15,310 nucleotides of DNA from JAYVYM01 sp046593925 (GTDB taxonomy: Bacteria; Actinomycetota; Actinomycetes; Mycobacteriales; SCTD01): NCBI GenBank assembly GCA_046593925.1, contig JBKJQN010000086.1, positions 1 to 15,310 on the forward strand. The letters are read 5' to 3'. Shown here in pieces: positions 1 to 6,540 of this stretch (within the stretch, counting starts at the first letter, position 1; every line of letters starts with the position of its first letter). A program made the position numbers and the translations under genes. Under the pieces are notes generated by a model, which did no database searches, was not told where the DNA came from, and worked only from the letters and a program-made list of their open reading frames with translations.

Positions 1-23
1 TCGGCAGCTAGCGCGGGTGCACC

Positions 24-61
24 ACATTGTGTGCTTCATCTCAAGCGCAAGCACACAATGT
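24..61. repeat. Perfect 13-bp inverted repeat (hairpin)
   Basis: The arms ACATTGTGTGCTT (24-36) and AAGCACACAATGT (49-61) are exact reverse complements around a 12-nt spacer. The arms are AT-richer than everything around them, which makes the element stand out. It lies about 100 bp beyond the stop codon of the minus-strand operon, so it could be a terminator hairpin or a regulator binding site. No U-tract follows on either strand, so neither role is proven. Its right end, AATGT, is also the beginning of the adjacent tandem repeat unit. Confidence 0.7.
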
Positions 62-148
62 CCCGGCTGCTGGCCGGGAGGGGCGCCCGGGGCCGGCTGC
101 CGGCCGGGAGGGGCGCCAATGTCCCGGCTGCCGGCCGGGAGGGGCGCC
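57..148. repeat. Three tandem copies of a hairpin-forming GC-rich repeat
   Basis: A 25-bp core occurs at 63-87, 93-117 and 124-148, a period of 30 to 31 bp. The copies are identical except for one C/T position in the loop. Copies 1 and 3 also share the upstream bases AATGTC. In copies 1 and 3 the segment CCCGGCTGCYGGCCGGG folds into a 7-bp stem (including flanking T-A) with a 5-nt loop; copy 2 keeps a 5-bp stem. Each unit ends in GGGAGGGGCGCC. The array is non-coding and looks like a REP-type palindromic repeat cluster downstream of the minus-strand operon. Confidence 0.75.
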
Positions 149-164
149 CGAGGGGGCCGAGGGG

Positions 165-620
165 TCAGCCGGCCGAGCGGGACAGTCGGCCGCGCAGCCG
201 TCGTACGGCGTCGGCGAGGGCGCGGCGGGCGAGGTCGCCGTGGGTGACGTACCAGTCGGGCTCGGCCTCGATCAGGTCGTCGTAGGCCTCGCCGACCTCC
301 TCGCCGGCGAGCGGCCGGCCGGCCACCGGGTCGTCGAGCAGCAGATGCCACAGCTCGGAGACGTCCTGCAGCGCCGGTTCGGGGGTGCCGCGCGGGAGCC
401 AGCCGCCGAGGTCCAGGTCGATCTCGTCGGGCAGCTCGTCGGACAGCTCGAGGCCGGCCTGCTGTGCGGCGTGCTCGAGGCCCGCTCGGGTGGTGTGGAC
501 CAGCACCTTGCCGCCTCGCGACAGCAGCAGGTCGTCGTCCTCGCCGACGACGACACCTACGTGCCAGCGCTGCCCGCCGTCCACGAGCAGCACCTCGAAC
601 AGCTCCGGAGTCTCAGCCAC
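165..620 (-). CDS. Small acidic hypothetical protein, last gene of the crtA-like operon
   Basis: I do not recognise this 151-residue protein. It is rich in Asp, Glu and Leu, has no signal peptide or membrane segment, and is probably a soluble cytoplasmic protein. The first 45 residues look beta-rich (LFEVLLVDGG, WHVGVVVGEDDDLLL), the middle carries an acidic stretch (DELPDEIDLDLGGWLPRG, about residues 61-78), and the C-terminus is a basic helix (ALADAVRRLRGRLSR). The GTG start at 620 overlaps the stop of the upstream oxidoreductase by 8 bp, and an AGAGG-like ribosome site precedes it inside that gene. Translation is therefore probably coupled to the oxidoreductase. Function is unknown. Confidence 0.75.
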   Translation of the reverse strand: MAETPELFEVLLVDGGQRWHVGVVVGEDDDLLLSRGGKVLVHTTRAGLEHAAQQAGLELSDELPDEIDLDLGGWLPRGTPEPALQDVSELWHLLLDDPVAGRPLAGEEVGEAYDDLIEAEPDWYVTHGDLARRALADAVRRLRGRLSRSAG

Positions 621-2217
621 GGCGCCAGCCTCTCGCGCGGGCGAGCAGCGACGGTGTCCGGTCGCCCAGCGCCACCCGTGCCGCGGACCGGCCGCTCGCC
701 CCGAACACCCCGCCGCCCGGATGGGTCGAGGCGCCGCACAGGAACAGCCCGGGTACCTGTGGCAGCCGGTACTGCGCGAGCTCAGGCATCGGCCGCCACA
801 TGAACATCTGGTCGAACGCCATCTCGACATGCATGACCTGCCCGTTTCGCAGCCCCAGCTCGCGTTCCAGGTCCAGCGGGGTCTGCACGTGCATCTGCTC
901 GACCGAGGCCGCGAAGCCCGGCGCGTAGCGGTCGACCGCCTCGACCAGCTTGGTGCCCTCCCGCTCGGCGATGTCGTCCCAGCGCTCACCGTTGGACAGC
1001 GCGTACGGGTGCCACTGCCCCCACACCGTCACGTTGTGCTTGCCCGGCGGGGAGATCGTGTCGTCGAAGGCGCTGAACGTCATGGCCAGCGCCGCCGGCT
1101 CGGTGGGGGGCAGCCCGGCGCTGTACTCGCCGTGGGCGCGGCGCAGGGCCTGCCGGGACGGCGCGAGCAGCTGCATCGCGCGGTGCTCCTCGCCGGTGCC
1201 GGACGGATACGCAGGCAGCGCGTCGGTGGCGAGCCGGACGACCATGCCGATCCCGTTGCCGGTACGGACGGTGCGCCGGGCCCGTTCGGCGAGGTCGCGG
1301 GGGGCGTCCTCGCCCAGCAGCTCCAGGGTCGTCAGGACATGGCAGCCCGCGACGACGGTCGCCGCCCGGTGCTCGGCGCCGCTTTCGGTGCGTACGCCCG
1401 CCACCCGACCGCCACGCAGGAGCACCCGCGAAGCGCCGTCACCGAGCAGCACCCGGCCGCCGTAGCTCTCCAGCCGGGCCTGCAGCGCGTCGCTGAGCTT
1501 GCCGCTACCCCCCTTGGGGTGACCCGGCGGCCGCAGGTGCATGACGGTGTTCCAGCCCACCAGGTCGGCGGTGGCGACCTCGTGGGTGGGCGGGCCGGAC
1601 TGCGCGCCCATCCAGGCCAGCGCGGTCTTGAGCCGCTCGTCGTCGAAGTGCTCGTCGAGCAGGCTGTCGGCGCTGGTGAGGAACTGCCGCGAGAGCTCGA
1701 GACCGCCGAGGCCGGTGCCCTTGCCGACGCCCCACAGCGTGCGACCCAGGTGGGCGCCCGTCGGCGCGCTCTGGAAGGCCTCGAACACCCGCAGGTTGCG
1801 GGCCGACCAGTCCAGGACGAAGGCGCGGTAGGCGTCGGCGTCCCGGGCCCCGCAGACCGCTTCGATCGAGGCGCAGGTGCGGTCGAGGTCGACGTGGAAG
1901 TGGATCCCGCGCTGGTCGTCGGCCGGCCCGGACGGCGCGAACCCCCACGGGTCGAGGTCCTGGTACTCCAGGCCGCAGTCGGTCAGCGCGAGGTCCTCCA
2001 CGATGCCGGTGTGCCGCACCATGATGTGCGCGCTGGAGCCGCGGTCCATCCGGTAGCCGGGGAAGCGCTCGACCGTCGAGACCGCGCCCCCGACGACCGT
2101 GTCGCGCTCGACGACGGTGACGTCCAGGCCGGCCCGCGCGAGGTAGCAGGCGGCCACCAGGCCGTTGTGCCCGGCGCCGACGACGACGGCGCGGTCCCGG
2201 GGGTCGATCGTCGTCAT
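613..2217 (-). CDS. FAD-dependent oxidoreductase, phytoene desaturase / PYROXD2-like
   Basis: This 534-residue flavoprotein belongs to the CrtI/PYROXD2-like branch of the amine-oxidase superfamily. The N-terminal dinucleotide fold is clear at residues 10-45: VVVGAGHNGLVAACYLARAG followed by VTVVERD and VGGAVST. The C-terminal FAD-closing motif is at 489-514 (PGLFLCGASTHPGGGVFGAS). Length and both motifs fit an intact family member. The substrate cannot be read from sequence: relatives include carotenoid desaturases and isomerases, but most actinobacterial PYROXD2-like proteins are uncharacterised. The CrtA-like gene two genes upstream in the same operon makes a polyene or carotenoid substrate possible. 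There is a 10-bp gap after the acetyltransferase gene and an 8-bp overlap with the next gene. Confidence 0.9.
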   Translation of the reverse strand: MTTIDPRDRAVVVGAGHNGLVAACYLARAGLDVTVVERDTVVGGAVSTVERFPGYRMDRGSSAHIMVRHTGIVEDLALTDCGLEYQDLDPWGFAPSGPADDQRGIHFHVDLDRTCASIEAVCGARDADAYRAFVLDWSARNLRVFEAFQSAPTGAHLGRTLWGVGKGTGLGGLELSRQFLTSADSLLDEHFDDERLKTALAWMGAQSGPPTHEVATADLVGWNTVMHLRPPGHPKGGSGKLSDALQARLESYGGRVLLGDGASRVLLRGGRVAGVRTESGAEHRAATVVAGCHVLTTLELLGEDAPRDLAERARRTVRTGNGIGMVVRLATDALPAYPSGTGEEHRAMQLLAPSRQALRRAHGEYSAGLPPTEPAALAMTFSAFDDTISPPGKHNVTVWGQWHPYALSNGERWDDIAEREGTKLVEAVDRYAPGFAASVEQMHVQTPLDLERELGLRNGQVMHVEMAFDQMFMWRPMPELAQYRLPQVPGLFLCGASTHPGGGVFGASGRSAARVALGDRTPSLLARARGWRRG

Positions 2218-2227
2218 CCCGGTCAGC

Positions 2228-2785
2228 CTACGGCGACTTCCCCGTCATCGGCAGCCCGAGGACGGCGAACACGCGCGGATCGCCGGGGAAACGCAGCCGT
2301 CGCAGCAGGTCGACCCACCCGGCGGCCCGGTAGAAAGCGCGCGCGCGAGTCTCGACGTCCGGGGTGGTGAGCACCGCGGTGCGGGCCGGGGTGCCGAACA
2401 GCAGCGCGTCCAGCAGCTCGCGCCCGAGTCCGGTGCCCTGGCAGGCCGGCAGCACGTGCAGCTCGCAGACCTCGAACGTCGAACCCAGCCAGACCTCCGC
2501 GGCCGGCGTCCCGACCGCGTCCGCGAGCGCGGACCGGACCCGGTCGTGCCACCACTGGCCGGCCGCGCCGAGGTGGCCGTACCCGACGCCGACCAGCCGG
2601 CCACCCGGGTCGCGCGCGGCGACGGCTCGCAGGCCGTCGCGGTCGAGATGGGCCAGCAGTATCGAGCGGCGGCCGGCGGCGTGTGGCCGGGGCACCTCCA
2701 TCGCCGCGGCGTAGACGTCGAGCACCTCCTCGGCGCCCGCCTGAAGTTGGTTCCGGTCCCAGGCGACGACCCGTCCGCCGGTCAC
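2228..2785 (-). CDS. GNAT family N-acetyltransferase
   Basis: A 185-residue protein with the acetyl-CoA binding signature of GNAT enzymes at residues 107-128: CELHVLPACQGTGLGRELLDAL, where QGTGLG forms the pyrophosphate-binding loop. The later segment (TTPDVETRARAFYRAAGW, 140-157) matches the usual GNAT motif B with its conserved Tyr. The substrate is unknown. The GTG start at 2785 overlaps the stop of the CrtA-like gene in a GTGA tetranucleotide and has no convincing Shine-Dalgarno sequence, so it is probably translated by coupling. The start is chosen for this overlap; the frame remains open further upstream but would run through the CrtA-like gene. Confidence 0.88.
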   Translation of the reverse strand: MTGGRVVAWDRNQLQAGAEEVLDVYAAAMEVPRPHAAGRRSILLAHLDRDGLRAVAARDPGGRLVGVGYGHLGAAGQWWHDRVRSALADAVGTPAAEVWLGSTFEVCELHVLPACQGTGLGRELLDALLFGTPARTAVLTTPDVETRARAFYRAAGWVDLLRRLRFPGDPRVFAVLGLPMTGKSP

Positions 2786-3486
2786 GCCAGCGGGTCCCGC
2801 CCGTCGAGCGTGCCGCTGGTCCCGACCACGGCGAACCGCGCGAACAGCTCCTCGGCGTACCAGGCCTCGGTCGTCGTACGGGCAATGACCTCGCGGTGCG
2901 GGGCGCCCCGATGCGCGAACTCGCGCAGGGCGGTGGCGTCGCGCCACAGGCTGAAGGTGCCCTGCAGGCCGACCGGCGCCTCGCCGATACCGACCGCGGC
3001 CAGCAGGCCGGGGCTGCTGTGCAGGTCGGTGCTGACCGGCGGTACCGCCGACCAGAACCGCGCGGCTTTGCGGGTGACGATGCGGGCCCGGGTCAGCGCC
3101 GCGACGGGCCCGTCGGTGCGGACCGGCGCGGGGTCGCCGAACGGTTCCCGGCCGCTCCACCGGCCGCGCGACACCAGCGGGACGAGGTCGGCCCGCCAGG
3201 TGTGCTCCGCGAGCCCGGCCCAACCGCGCGCGACGGGGGAGGCCTCGAAGGCTTCGGCGTCCTGCGGCCGGGCCCAGGTCGTGAGCAGGCCCCAGCGCGT
3301 CGGGTCGGCGTCGCGCACGGTGAAGGTGCGTCCATCGCCGGTGCCGAGCAGCTTGACGAACCGCACGCCCGGCGTACGGCGGACCCGGCCTCGGTCCAGG
3401 CCCATCCGCAGCAGCGCCGCCGGCACCGCGCCCGGCGGCACCCGCCACAGGTGCAGCGTGACGAGCGCGGGGACGGGGGCGCTCAC
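2782..3486 (-). CDS. CrtA-like (spheroidene monooxygenase family) protein
   Basis: This 234-residue protein resembles the spheroidene monooxygenase (CrtA) family: a ferredoxin-like half near the N-terminus (LVTLHLWRV, VRFVKLLGTGDGRTFTV, RWGLLTTWA), and a C-terminal block FSLWRDATALREFA, then PHREVI, then EAWYAEELFARFAV (178-220) that is typical of the family. CrtA itself is a heme enzyme oxygenating carotenoids in purple bacteria; actinobacterial homologues are mostly uncharacterised. It is the first gene of a four-gene operon with a GNAT enzyme and a phytoene-desaturase-like protein. No phytoene synthase is visible, so a carotenoid role is inference only. GTG start at 3486; the ribosome site is weak (AGGCTGG). 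Confidence 0.75.
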   Translation of the reverse strand: MSAPVPALVTLHLWRVPPGAVPAALLRMGLDRGRVRRTPGVRFVKLLGTGDGRTFTVRDADPTRWGLLTTWARPQDAEAFEASPVARGWAGLAEHTWRADLVPLVSRGRWSGREPFGDPAPVRTDGPVAALTRARIVTRKAARFWSAVPPVSTDLHSSPGLLAAVGIGEAPVGLQGTFSLWRDATALREFAHRGAPHREVIARTTTEAWYAEELFARFAVVGTSGTLDGRDPLA

Positions 3487-3636
3487 GCAGACCAGCCTGC
3501 CACGCCTCGCGACGCGGCCGACCCCGCCAAGGGTTCTGGCGTATCAGCAGCGGGGGTGGCCGCTCTGACCGGTGTGGACGTGGCCGCGTCCCACGACGAG
3601 GCGCTCACCGGCGCCGCACCACTTGAGGAGAACACC

Positions 3637-4155
3637 GTGGGCTTCTACATCAAGGACCTGTACGTCGACGTCGCCGGGCTGCGGCGGACGCCCTGGAACG
3701 AGCTGTTCCACGACCCGCTGACCAACCCGCCGACCGTGCCCGAGACTTCCCCGGCGGTCGCTGCGGCCGTCGCCGTCGCGGCCCTCGGTCCGGCTGTCGC
3801 CGCTGCCACCGAGCCCGTACGCCACGGTCGGTACGAGGCCCTGGACCGGGTGGCGGCCGAGATCGGCGCCTTGGCGCTGACCCCGCTGCTGCCCGCCGAC
3901 GACACGACCTTTCCGCCGACGCCGCCGACCTGGCCGCCGACGCTCCCGCCGCCCACCACGCCGGTCAGCGGCGGGCTGCGCGACGTGCTGGACGAGTCCG
4001 ACCTGCTGCAGGCACGCCAGGTCCTGCAGGCGGCGCTGGCCCAGGTCGACCGGGCCGTGGAGGTGCTGCAGCCGTCGCTCGAGCAGCTCGACGGGCTGCG
4101 ATCGGCGCTGGAGGTCGGCCGCAGCCGACCCGCCGTCGCGTCCGTGCGGGCCTGA
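3637..4155 (+). CDS. Cys-free Pro/Thr-rich protein, possible substrate of the kinase/lyase-like pair
   Basis: I do not recognise this 172-residue protein. It has four visible parts: a leader-like N-terminus (FYIKDLYVDVAGLRRTPWNE, 3-22); an Ala/Val-rich, weakly hydrophobic stretch (38-58); a Pro/Thr-rich tract (about 82-110) with three PPT units (FPPTPPTWPPTLPPPTTP); and a Leu-rich helical C-terminus (113-160) likely to form a coiled coil. There is no cysteine. The GTG start is chosen because GAGGAG lies 6 nt upstream; the frame is open further 5' but lacks a comparable site. It is first in an operon, 5 bp before the next gene. Being small, Thr-rich and directly ahead of a kinase-like enzyme, it could be that enzyme's substrate or a scaffold. 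This is inference. Confidence 0.75.
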   Translation: MGFYIKDLYVDVAGLRRTPWNELFHDPLTNPPTVPETSPAVAAAVAVAALGPAVAAATEPVRHGRYEALDRVAAEIGALALTPLLPADDTTFPPTPPTWPPTLPPPTTPVSGGLRDVLDESDLLQARQVLQAALAQVDRAVEVLQPSLEQLDGLRSALEVGRSRPAVASVRA

Positions 4156-4160
4156 CGGCT

Positions 4161-4922
4161 GTGCACCGGCCCGTGCCCGGCGACCGCCTCCCGCTGCTGT
4201 CGCGCCGGGCGCTGCTGCGCGGTGCGGCGCTCGCCGGGTGCGGGCACGGCCCCGACGTCCTCGCCCCGCTGCTCTACCGCGCCGGTGCGGTCGCCCTCGG
4301 CCCCCGCGCCAGGCGTACGCACGACGCCCGATGGCTGGCCTGGCTGGCCGTGAGCAGCGCCCGCGCCACGCCGGGTCTGCTCGAAGGATGGGCGCCGCTG
4401 ACCGGCCCGCACTGGCAGTCCTTCTCGCGGCCCGACGTCGACAGCGACCGCGACCGGCTGCGGCACAAGGTGTACGTCAGCCCGCTGCCGCACGCCCTGG
4501 CCGCGGCGCTGCCGTTGGTGCTCCGGGTCCTGGTGGAGCTGCAGGTGCCGAGCGTCAAGGTCGGCGGCACCGCCCAGGGTGTCCTGCGCCCCGACAAGCT
4601 GGTGCTGCACACGACCAGCGCGCCCGCAGCCGACGCGCTCGCGGACCGGCTCGCCGAGCGGCTTGCGGGGCTGCCCGCTCAGGGCGTGCCGTTCACCGCC
4701 CAGTGCGACCCGGTCGGGCTCGTGTCGCGCGGGACCGATCCGCCCGGCACCTCGTGGCGGGCCTTCGTCACCGCTGTCGCCGCCGCCGAGCTGGCCGCCG
4801 CAGCCGCGCGGCTGCCTGGTGCCCGGGCGGCCGAGGTGGTCGAGCTGGCCGTGGCCGGGATCGCCGCGGCCGGTCTGGACAGCGTGACGTGGCAGCCGCC
4901 GCTCGACCGGGTGTCGCTGTGA
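4161..4922 (+). CDS. Possible phosphothreonine-lyase-like protein (LanKC lyase / HopA1-like pattern)
   Basis: A 253-residue soluble protein with no firm family assignment. The central part (100-205) runs in the order RHKVYVS (101-107), a helix, VPSVKVG (129-135), LRPDKLVLH (142-150), a helix, LPAQGVPFT (171-179), then GLVSRGTDPP and SWR (186-200). This order resembles the lyase domains that eliminate phosphate from phospho-Ser/Thr in class III lanthipeptide synthetases, or the stand-alone HopA1-type lyases of class V systems. The KxH pair of OspF/SpvC-type lyases reads KVY here, so activity may be lost or different. Its place between a Thr-rich protein and a kinase-like gene supports the idea but does not prove it. 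GTG start 5 bp after the previous stop; its stop overlaps the next start by 4 bp (GTGA). Confidence 0.8.
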   Translation: MHRPVPGDRLPLLSRRALLRGAALAGCGHGPDVLAPLLYRAGAVALGPRARRTHDARWLAWLAVSSARATPGLLEGWAPLTGPHWQSFSRPDVDSDRDRLRHKVYVSPLPHALAAALPLVLRVLVELQVPSVKVGGTAQGVLRPDKLVLHTTSAPAADALADRLAERLAGLPAQGVPFTAQCDPVGLVSRGTDPPGTSWRAFVTAVAAAELAAAAARLPGARAAEVVELAVAGIAAAGLDSVTWQPPLDRVSL

Positions 4923-6502
4923 CTGTGGAGGCCAGGGTCTTTGTCCTGCCGCCTGACGTGCAGCTGCTGGCGGGTGGCACGTCAGGGGTGCCGGCGGACG
5001 AGGTGGTTGTCGTACGGCCGGGCAGCCGCGAGCGCCCACGCGTGCTGCCCACCGAAGCCGCCGCCCTGCTCGAGCGCTTCCGCACCCCGACGACGCTGGC
5101 GGGCGCCGTGCTTGCGCACTGCCGGGACCGCGTGAGCGACCCGCAGGACGTGCTCGAGAGTGCGTACCCCGTGCTGGCGGCGCTGTGCCGGGCCGAGCTG
5201 CTGGTGGTCGAGGGCAGTGCCGGCGCCCTGCCGGCCGGGCTGCGCGGCGGCGTCGGCGACCGGGTCGGCCCGGCCATCCTCGTCGGACTGGTCCGCGCCC
5301 TGCGCGACAGCGAGGTCTGGCAGGGCGAGCTGGCCGACGGCGCGCCCTGCGCGGTGAAGGTGCTCGCGCCCGGGCCGTGGGCGGGCGACGCGCTGGCCCG
5401 CGAGTTTGCCGCCCTGACCAGGCTGCGCGGCCGGGGGGCACCCGAGGTGCTCGCGGTCACCGGTCCAGACGAGGGGGTCGCCGGGCGGCTCGTGACGACC
5501 TGGATCGCCGGTGAGCCCGCCGACCTCGCCGCCAGACGGCTCGGCGACCCGGTGGCAGCGGCGCCGGCCCGGCGCCGGCTTGCGCTCGCGGTGCTCGACG
5601 CCTACGTCGCCCTGCATGCCCGGCGCGTGCTGCACGGTGACGTGCACGCGGGGAACGTGCTGGTCGAGGGGATGGCCGGTGTCTCCCGGGTCGTCCTTGT
5701 CGATTTCGGCCTCGCGGCGCTGCCCGGTCTTCCCCTACCGCCGCGGGCGGCGGGCGGCGAAGCGGTCGAGCCCGAGGCCGCCACAGCGCTGCTGGCCGGC
5801 CGGCCCGCGCCGGACGTGACGGCTTCCGGCGAGCAGTACGCGCTGGCCACCCTGCTCTGGCGGCTGCTCACCGACGTGCCCTACCTCGACCTCGATCCGG
5901 AGCGGGCCGCGGCGCTGCGCCAGGTCGTCGTCGACGCGCCGGCCGGGTTGGGGGAGTGCGGCGCCGCGGCCTGGCCGGCCGGCGAGGCCGTCCTGCGCCG
6001 CGCGCTGGCGACAGGCCCCACCGACCGCTGGCCGACCTTGGTCGCGATGCGGGCTGAGCTCGCGGCGGCGTTGCCCGCCGTGGGACCGCTGCTCCCAGCG
6101 GCGCCGAGCTGGGCGGCCGCACTGGCCGACCTGGAGGCCGGCGGGCCGGCCTGGTGCGGCGCGACCCCGGACCAGGTGCTGGCGGTTGCCTGGGCACTGC
6201 AGCGGGCCGCCGTCCTCACCGCTGAGCCGGAGCTGGCGGACCTCGCCGACGCCTGGGGCCTGCGCGAGCGGGCCCAGCCGGGCCGGGTGCACGGCCCGGT
6301 GCTGGCTGCCCATGGGCTGCTGGCGGAGCACCGCCGTACGGGGTCCTCCGCCGCGCTCGCCCGCGCCGTCCGCCTCGCCGACAGCCTGCCCGGCGAGCAG
6401 CCGTACGAGCTGTGCCGCGGGCCGCTCGCCCGGCTGCTGCTGCGCACCGAGTGCAGCGACCCGACCCAGGCCCGTCGTCCGCCGGGGGTTGTCGATGCCT
6501 GA
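4919..6502 (+). CDS. Protein-kinase-like enzyme with PqqD-like N-terminus and degenerate LanC-like tail
   Basis: This 527-residue protein has three parts. Residues 25-98 (VVVVRPGSRERPRVLPTEAA, then TPTTLAGAVLAH, VLESAYPVLAALCRAELLVVE) follow the pattern of PqqD-like winged-helix domains that bind leader peptides in RiPP enzymes. Residues 115-385 are a kinase fold: AVKVL with Lys147, HGDVHAGNVLV with Asp241 and Asn246, VDFG with Asp262, and an F-helix EQYALATLLWRLLTDVPY (305-322). The catalytic residues are intact. Residues 415-515 contain helical pairs (HGPVLAAHGLLAEHRRTG; PYELCRGPLARLLL) that recall LanC-like cyclases but lack a full zinc-ligand set. Lyase, kinase and LanC-like order recalls class III/IV lanthipeptide synthetases, here split in two genes. 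GTG start in a GTGA overlap. Kinase call firm; the other two domains tentative. Confidence 0.85.
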   Translation: MTVEARVFVLPPDVQLLAGGTSGVPADEVVVVRPGSRERPRVLPTEAAALLERFRTPTTLAGAVLAHCRDRVSDPQDVLESAYPVLAALCRAELLVVEGSAGALPAGLRGGVGDRVGPAILVGLVRALRDSEVWQGELADGAPCAVKVLAPGPWAGDALAREFAALTRLRGRGAPEVLAVTGPDEGVAGRLVTTWIAGEPADLAARRLGDPVAAAPARRRLALAVLDAYVALHARRVLHGDVHAGNVLVEGMAGVSRVVLVDFGLAALPGLPLPPRAAGGEAVEPEAATALLAGRPAPDVTASGEQYALATLLWRLLTDVPYLDLDPERAAALRQVVVDAPAGLGECGAAAWPAGEAVLRRALATGPTDRWPTLVAMRAELAAALPAVGPLLPAAPSWAAALADLEAGGPAWCGATPDQVLAVAWALQRAAVLTAEPELADLADAWGLRERAQPGRVHGPVLAAHGLLAEHRRTGSSAALARAVRLADSLPGEQPYELCRGPLARLLLRTECSDPTQARRPPGVVDA

Positions 6503-6540
6503 CCGTTCGAGTAGGAAGCGCCCATGATGAAGGAGCAGAG

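Noticed and set aside
24..61. Classical rho-independent terminator.
   Set aside because: The stem is strong but not followed by a U-tract on either strand; left as an inverted repeat of unknown role.
57..148. CRISPR array.
   Set aside because: The repeats are 25 bp with only 5 to 6 bp between them, too short for spacers, and no cas genes are present.
385..2370. Long plus-strand open frame (661 codons) opposite the FAD oxidoreductase.
   Set aside because: The minus strand has clear FAD-binding motifs at both ends; the plus frame has no recognisable domain and is a GC-driven shadow.
3556..3636. Upstream start (GTG 3556) for the Pro/Thr-rich protein.
   Set aside because: In frame, but without a convincing ribosome site; GAGGAG 6 nt before GTG 3637 is much better.
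3645..5441. Long minus-strand open frame (598 codons) opposite the Pro/Thr-rich, lyase-like and kinase-like genes.
   Set aside because: Its translation is low-complexity Arg/Pro/Ala sequence typical of the antisense of GC-rich genes, while the plus strand carries recognisable kinase motifs and ribosome sites.
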